Origin: Candidatus Nanoanaerosalina archaeon
GTDB lineage: Archaea > Nanohalarchaeota > Nanosalinia > Nanosalinales > Nanoanaerosalinaceae
NCBI GenBank assembly: GCA_022729285.1
Contig: JALDAI010000012.1
Span: forward strand, 1-16,165
Direction: 5' to 3'
DNA length: 16,165 nt
The translations under genes were made by a program, and so were the position numbers. The notes beneath the pieces were generated by a model. The model made no database searches. It had not been told where the DNA came from and worked only from the letters and a program-made list of their open reading frames with translations. This document shows positions 13,474-16,165 of this stretch, piece by piece. The first letter of the stretch is position 1, and the number at the start of each line of letters is the position of its first letter.

Positions 13474-14271
13474 ATGGTAGAGTATAGAGAAAAAGACAGT
13501 ACAAAGCTTATTATCCAAGAAGAACCAGATGTTGAAAACCCTGTTTTTATTGAAGGACTAACCGGTATAGGCCATATCGGTAGATCGGCTGTAAGTTACC
13601 TTATCGACCATAAAGGAGCGAAAAAGTTCGGAGAGCTTATTTCTGATCACTTCCCTCACTGGGTTATTATAAATGATAAAAAAGAACTTGACATCCTTAA
13701 AAACGAGCTTTACTACCTCAAGAGAGAGGATAAAAGAGATTTAGTACTTTTAGTTGGGGATGCACAAAGTCTAGACCCTCAAGGGCATTATGAAATCGCT
13801 TCAGTTTTGGTAGAGTATTTGGATGAATTAGGAGTTGAAGAGTTTGTAACCATAGGAGGTTATGGAACAGGAGAACCAGTAGATGGAGAGCCTGAAGTTT
13901 ATGGAGTAACCACTACAGGTAAGGACCAAGAACCTTACAAAGACATCGGAGTAAGCTTTGACCACTCTGTTGGACAGATTATAGGCGCCACAGGACTTAT
14001 TTTAGGTATTGGCGAGCGTTATGAGAAGGAAGGAATTGCACTTTTAGGAGAAACCCCTGGATTCCTTGTTTCAGACCCTATGGCTACTGAAAGTGTTTTG
14101 AAAAAGATCGACAGCTTGTTCGAGTTAGACCTTGATTATGAAAACCTTGAGGAAAAGATCAACGATTCTGAAGAAGTTATTAAAAAGATCAAGCAGATTC
14201 ACGAACAGGTCAAATGCCAGGGATCTGACGGCTCAAATGAGCAATCAGAAGATCTTGGATATATAGGATAA
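13474..14271 (+). CDS. PAC2-family protein, putative proteasome assembly chaperone
   Basis: This 265-residue protein belongs to the PAC2 (DUF75) family. Eukaryotic PAC2 and archaeal PbaB-like relatives help assemble the 20S proteasome or bind its ends. The family core is visible: VFIEGLTGIGHIGRSAVSYL (24-43), a VLLVGDAQSLDPQGHYEIA segment (91-109), TIGGYGTGEP (126-135) and the LLGETPGF segment later. A charged coiled-coil-like stretch (about 220-246) leads to a C-terminal ...DLGYIG. This carries a Tyr near the end but is not the strict HbYX proteasome-binding motif. It lies 41 nt after aIF2-alpha in the usual archaeal neighbourhood and 14 nt before rpoK. No ribosome site is obvious. Confidence 0.88.
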   Translation: MVEYREKDSTKLIIQEEPDVENPVFIEGLTGIGHIGRSAVSYLIDHKGAKKFGELISDHFPHWVIINDKKELDILKNELYYLKREDKRDLVLLVGDAQSLDPQGHYEIASVLVEYLDELGVEEFVTIGGYGTGEPVDGEPEVYGVTTTGKDQEPYKDIGVSFDHSVGQIIGATGLILGIGERYEKEGIALLGETPGFLVSDPMATESVLKKIDSLFELDLDYENLEEKINDSEEVIKKIKQIHEQVKCQGSDGSNEQSEDLGYIG

Positions 14272-14273
14272 AA

Positions 14274-14279
14274 GAGGAG
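14274..14279 (+). promoter_or_regulatory. Shine-Dalgarno site of rpoK
   Basis: GAGGAG ends 6 nt before the ATG at 14286 and lies between the PAC2 stop and rpoK, showing that rpoK is translated from the upstream transcript. Confidence 0.6.
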
Positions 14280-14285
14280 ATATTA

Positions 14286-14468
14286 ATGAGTTCAGACAAG
14301 ATGACAAGATTTGAAAGAGCAAGGATTGTTGGAGCAAGAGCACTTCAGATTTCTGAGGGAGCTCCTCCACTTATCAAAACCGAGGAATCAAGGCCTTTAG
14401 ACATCGCTAAAGAGGAAATGTCTAAAGATGTTATTCCTATCGGTGTAAAAAAGAAAGGCGGTAATTAA
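14286..14468 (+). CDS. rpoK: RNA polymerase subunit K (Rpb6/omega homologue)
   Basis: RpoK clamps the largest polymerase subunit and aids assembly. The 60-residue product has the diagnostic MTRFERARIVGARALQIS segment (6-23) followed by GAPPLI and a second conserved stretch around RPLDIAKEEM (37-46). The end ...DVIPIGVKKKGG is slightly basic. Archaeal RpoK is 55-95 residues, so this is a short but complete member without the acidic N-terminal extension of Rpb6. It follows PAC2 by 14 nt and precedes enolase by 46 nt. In many archaea rpoK lies with rpl13, rps9, rpoN and enolase; only the enolase neighbour is kept here. Confidence 0.95.
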   Translation: MSSDKMTRFERARIVGARALQISEGAPPLIKTEESRPLDIAKEEMSKDVIPIGVKKKGGN

Positions 14469-14484
14469 TAACCTACCCCTTACC

Positions 14485-14490
14485 TTTATC
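14485..14490 (+). promoter_or_regulatory. TTTATC promoter box of enolase
   Basis: TTTATC is centred about 27 nt before the ATG at 14515, with no ribosome site between, fitting a leaderless start. The following TCTTTTTCTTTT run could also end the upstream rpoK transcript. Confidence 0.45.
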
Positions 14491-14514
14491 TTTTTCTTTT
14501 ACCAAGTATAACTT

Positions 14515-15660
14515 ATGGAAATCAAAGACCTAAGTCTTTACACGACTATTAACAGCAGAACTGAGAAAACTGTTACAGCAGAGATAAATGGAAATATGGC
14601 AACAGCACCTTCAGGCGCTTCTGCGGGTTCTCATGAAGCTTCAGCTTTTGTACCTGAAAAAATTGAGGATATTGAGAATGAGCTCAAGGAACTTTTTGTT
14701 GGTAAAGACATGTCCCAACTAGAGTTTGACCAAGCTTTGAGAGAGTACGATGGCTCTGAAAAACTAGATAAGATAGGTAGCGTTGGGATAGCTCTTTCCC
14801 TGGCTTACAAACAAGCTTCCGGGTTTGAAAAATCTAACAAGTTCCCTTATCCTATTGGAAATGCTGTTGGAGGAGGCGAACACGGCGGAAACACTGCCAT
14901 ACAGGAGTTTTTAGTACTACCTGTTGAAGCAAAGACCTTTAAAGAAGCTGTTGAGATTAACTCAAAGATTTACAGAGAGTTTAAGGAAAGGTATGCTAGT
15001 AAAATTTTAGGTATGAACGATGAAGGAGCTTTAGTAACTAGGATGGATGACGAAGAAACTTTGGAGAAGCTTTGTAAAGTAGCTGATAAACACGGCGCCA
15101 GAGTTGGTTTAGACGTTGCAGCAAACGAGATATGGGATGAAGAAAAGGAGAAATACGTCTATAAAGCGATGGGTATGGAGCTTTCACCAAAACAGCAGCT
15201 TAAGTTTATGGAAAAAATAATCGATGAATACAATCTAGTATATGTCGAAGACCCTTTCCATGAGGATGATTATGAGATGCATAAGAAGCTGACAATTGAA
15301 ACCGGAGACCTCATAGTTGGTGACGACCTGTTTGTAACCAATAAAAAAAGACTTCAAACCGGTATAGAAGAAGGCTCCTGTAATTCATTGATTGTGAAGC
15401 CAAATCAGGTAGGGTTAGTCACTGATACTTATGAGACGGTTGAAAAAGCTAAGAAAAACGACTACATACCAGTAATTTCTCATAGAAGCGGGGAAACATG
15501 TGACACAAGTATCTCAAGTATGGCTCTTGAAAAGGAAATACCTATTATCAAAGCCGGTATAGCGGATATCAGGATAGCAAAGCTAAACAAGCTTCTACTA
15601 GAATGGGACAAAATGGAGAGAAACAACCTAAAACCAGAAATGGCAGAACTAGGCCTTTAA
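14515..15660 (+). CDS. eno: Enolase, short archaeal form
   Basis: Enolase interconverts 2-phosphoglycerate and phosphoenolpyruvate in the cytoplasm. At 381 residues it is 30-50 shorter than usual (410-430). The active-site set looks complete by eye: PSGASAGSHEAS loop (32-43), QEF with Glu131, NDEGA with Glu170, the Mg ligands Asp200 (VGLDVAANE), Glu245 (VEDPFHED) and Asp270 (VGDDLFVTN), Lys295 in VKPNQVG, SHRSGETCDTSIS (322-334) and Lys346 in IIKAGIADIRIAKLNKLL. Differences are INSRTEKTVTAEI instead of the usual LDSRGNPTVE-x near the start, and a shortened stretch between 80 and 125 where LGANA is reduced to IGSVG. I read it as a functional, trimmed and divergent enolase. It has its own promoter box. 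Confidence 0.92.
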   Translation: MEIKDLSLYTTINSRTEKTVTAEINGNMATAPSGASAGSHEASAFVPEKIEDIENELKELFVGKDMSQLEFDQALREYDGSEKLDKIGSVGIALSLAYKQASGFEKSNKFPYPIGNAVGGGEHGGNTAIQEFLVLPVEAKTFKEAVEINSKIYREFKERYASKILGMNDEGALVTRMDDEETLEKLCKVADKHGARVGLDVAANEIWDEEKEKYVYKAMGMELSPKQQLKFMEKIIDEYNLVYVEDPFHEDDYEMHKKLTIETGDLIVGDDLFVTNKKRLQTGIEEGSCNSLIVKPNQVGLVTDTYETVEKAKKNDYIPVISHRSGETCDTSISSMALEKEIPIIKAGIADIRIAKLNKLLLEWDKMERNNLKPEMAELGL

Positions 15661-15687
15661 ACTAGTTCGCTCCTTCTTTTTATCTAA

Positions 15688-15697
15688 ATTATATAAC
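15688..15697 (+). promoter_or_regulatory. TATA-like box of the zinc-ribbon gene and possibly the tRNA
   Basis: ATTATATAAC is centred about 28 nt before the ATG at 15721. No other promoter is evident ahead of the tRNA, so both may share this start. A TTTATC copy at 15679-15684 is an alternative box. Confidence 0.45.
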
Positions 15698-15720
15698 GAT
15701 TACTGACAAAAATTTTACCT

Positions 15721-15918
15721 ATGAGCTCAGATAGTTCAACTTCAACAACTTACTATGTTTGTCCTAACTGCCAGAAAGAACAGATAGTTTACCTGATACC
15801 GAAGATTATAGAAGACAACGGCAACTACAGGTTTACAACATCTTGTTCAGACTGTGAAACGGATTTATCTGTAAAAATAGGTTTTGACTTAACAACATCG
15901 ATTGTTTCAGAAGATTAA
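15721..15918 (+). CDS. Small zinc-ribbon protein of unknown function, 65 aa
   Basis: I do not recognise the family. The protein has two Cys-X2-Cys knuckles, Cys14/Cys17 (YYVCPNCQKE) and Cys42/Cys45 (TSCSDCETDL), 24 residues apart, which is the spacing of a rubredoxin-like zinc ribbon. The first 11 residues are Ser/Thr-rich and probably disordered, and the rest is acidic with beta-strand patterns, so direct nucleic-acid binding is not obvious. It could be a small partner of a larger complex. The gene has its own TATA-like box and no ribosome site, and ends 6 nt before the tRNA-Ser gene. Confidence 0.6.
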   Translation: MSSDSSTSTTYYVCPNCQKEQIVYLIPKIIEDNGNYRFTTSCSDCETDLSVKIGFDLTTSIVSED

Positions 15919-15924
15919 AGAAAT

Positions 15925-16053
15925 GCCCAGGTGGCAGAGTCTGGTTCAATGCGACGGATTCGAGTACGGATATTATGAGTCTAAAGACGATGATATAATG
16001 AAGAAATATCCGTTGGCTTTACGGCCTCGCAGGTTCAAATCCTGCCCTGGGCG
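15925..16053 (+). tRNA. tRNA-Ser(CGA) with a 43-nt intron
   Basis: The acceptor stem GCCCAGG pairs with CCTGGGC (16046-16052), with discriminator G at 16053. The D stem is GCA/TGC, the T arm GCAGG-TTCAAAT-CCTGC (16029-16045), and a 15-nt variable arm (16014-16028) can fold as GGCT/GGCC. The anticodon stem is ACGGA (15954-15958) with TCCGT (16009-16013). The loop TTCGAG plus A gives anticodon CGA, reading UCG serine. The long variable arm and G73 are serine identity features in archaea. The stem halves are separated by 43 nt between positions 37 and 38, the canonical archaeal intron site. CCA is not encoded. The gene starts 6 nt after the upstream stop codon. Confidence 0.92.
15965..16007 (+). 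other. tRNA-Ser intron, position 37/38
   Basis: The 43-nt intron is inferred because removing it restores a 7-nt anticodon loop. The 3' splice site has a proper three-base bulge (AT|A) next to the anticodon stem, and exon TTC can pair with intron GAA. The 5' site falls in a larger internal loop, so this is a relaxed bulge-helix-loop rather than a strict bulge-helix-bulge. Inside, ATTAT and ATAAT (15972-15976, 15995-15999) pair. Exact cut positions could shift by a base. Confidence 0.75.
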
Positions 16054-16123
16054 TGCCTATACTGTTCTCATCATTGGCAAGAAACTCCAAGAACTCCTCA
16101 ACACTCTTTATTTAGAATTCCGC

Positions 16124-16133
16124 GATATATAAA
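16124..16133 (+). promoter_or_regulatory. Strong TATA-like box at the right edge
   Basis: GATATATAAA is a good archaeal box. Transcription would begin near 16155 and run out of the window. The 112 bases after the tRNA hold no other feature that I can support. Confidence 0.4.
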
Positions 16134-16165
16134 CCTTTCGATAAATCCTGAAGAAAAACTGTGGG

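Noticed and set aside
15902..16132. Plus-strand open frame of 76 codons across the tRNA
   Set aside because: It is made of tRNA and intron sequence, contains the acceptor and T arm, and has no promoter or ribosome site of its own.
1..16165. Mobile elements, CRISPR arrays, integrase sites or defence genes
   Set aside because: No transposase or integrase motifs, no evenly spaced direct repeats and no target-site duplications were found; gene content is core and densely packed.
16054..16165. A partial minus-strand gene at the right edge
   Set aside because: A short frame with sequence like EEFLEFLANDENS exists but has no ATG and runs into the reverse of the tRNA before a stop; the TATA box on the plus strand explains the region better.

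Overview
The window reads as a compact, low-GC archaeal chromosome segment that is almost entirely core information-processing genes. Archaeal hallmarks are ribosomal proteins L10e, L44e and S27e, RNA polymerase subunits RpoL and RpoK, transcription factor S, aIF2-alpha, PCNA, a GINS subunit, an archaeo-eukaryotic primase, a PAC2 protein, a Ser/His/Asp signal peptidase and an intron-containing tRNA-Ser. Arginine is mostly AGA/AGG, many proteins are rich in Glu/Asp/Lys, and genes are tightly packed. The primase is a single short chain joining a PriS-like catalytic part to a PriL-C-like tail without Fe-S cysteines. Together with shortened enzymes, this suggests a reduced DPANN-type archaeon, possibly near Nanohaloarchaeota. 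That placement is inference, not proof.

Layout. 1-1055: the 3' end of a membrane protein runs into the window and converges, one base apart, on an anchored extracytoplasmic protein of unknown function. 1149-3103: a TrmJ-type SpoU RNA 2'-O-methyltransferase overlaps a DUF1512-like membrane-anchored protein. 3159-6441: rpl10e, then a PEP-synthase-like protein that looks catalytically dead, overlapped by a METTL5-type rRNA methyltransferase and followed by rpoL. 6508-8721: signal peptidase, TFS, and a convergent TraB-family membrane protein. 8808-12087: a replication cluster of small OB-fold protein, PCNA, fused primase and GINS. 12181-14468: rpl44e, rps27e, aIF2-alpha, PAC2 and rpoK in one direction with short gaps. 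14515-16053: enolase, a small zinc-ribbon protein and tRNA-Ser(CGA) with a 43-nt intron. The last 112 bases hold only a strong TATA-like box for something beyond the edge.

The genes serve translation (ribosomal proteins, aIF2-alpha, tRNA and rRNA modification, tRNA), transcription (RpoL, RpoK, TFS), replication (OB protein, PCNA, primase, GINS), secretion (signal peptidase) and glycolysis (enolase). Several first genes of transcription units have an AT-rich TATA-like box about 25-32 nt before the start codon and no Shine-Dalgarno site, so leaderless transcripts are likely. Several downstream genes have clear GGAGG/GGTGA sites.

There is no mobile element, CRISPR array or obvious defence system. 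The most interesting items are the degenerate PEP-synthase-like protein, the Fe-S-less fused primase, the OB-fold partner upstream of PCNA, the tRNA-Ser intron that can pair with its own anticodon stem, and dyad symmetries centred on promoter boxes.
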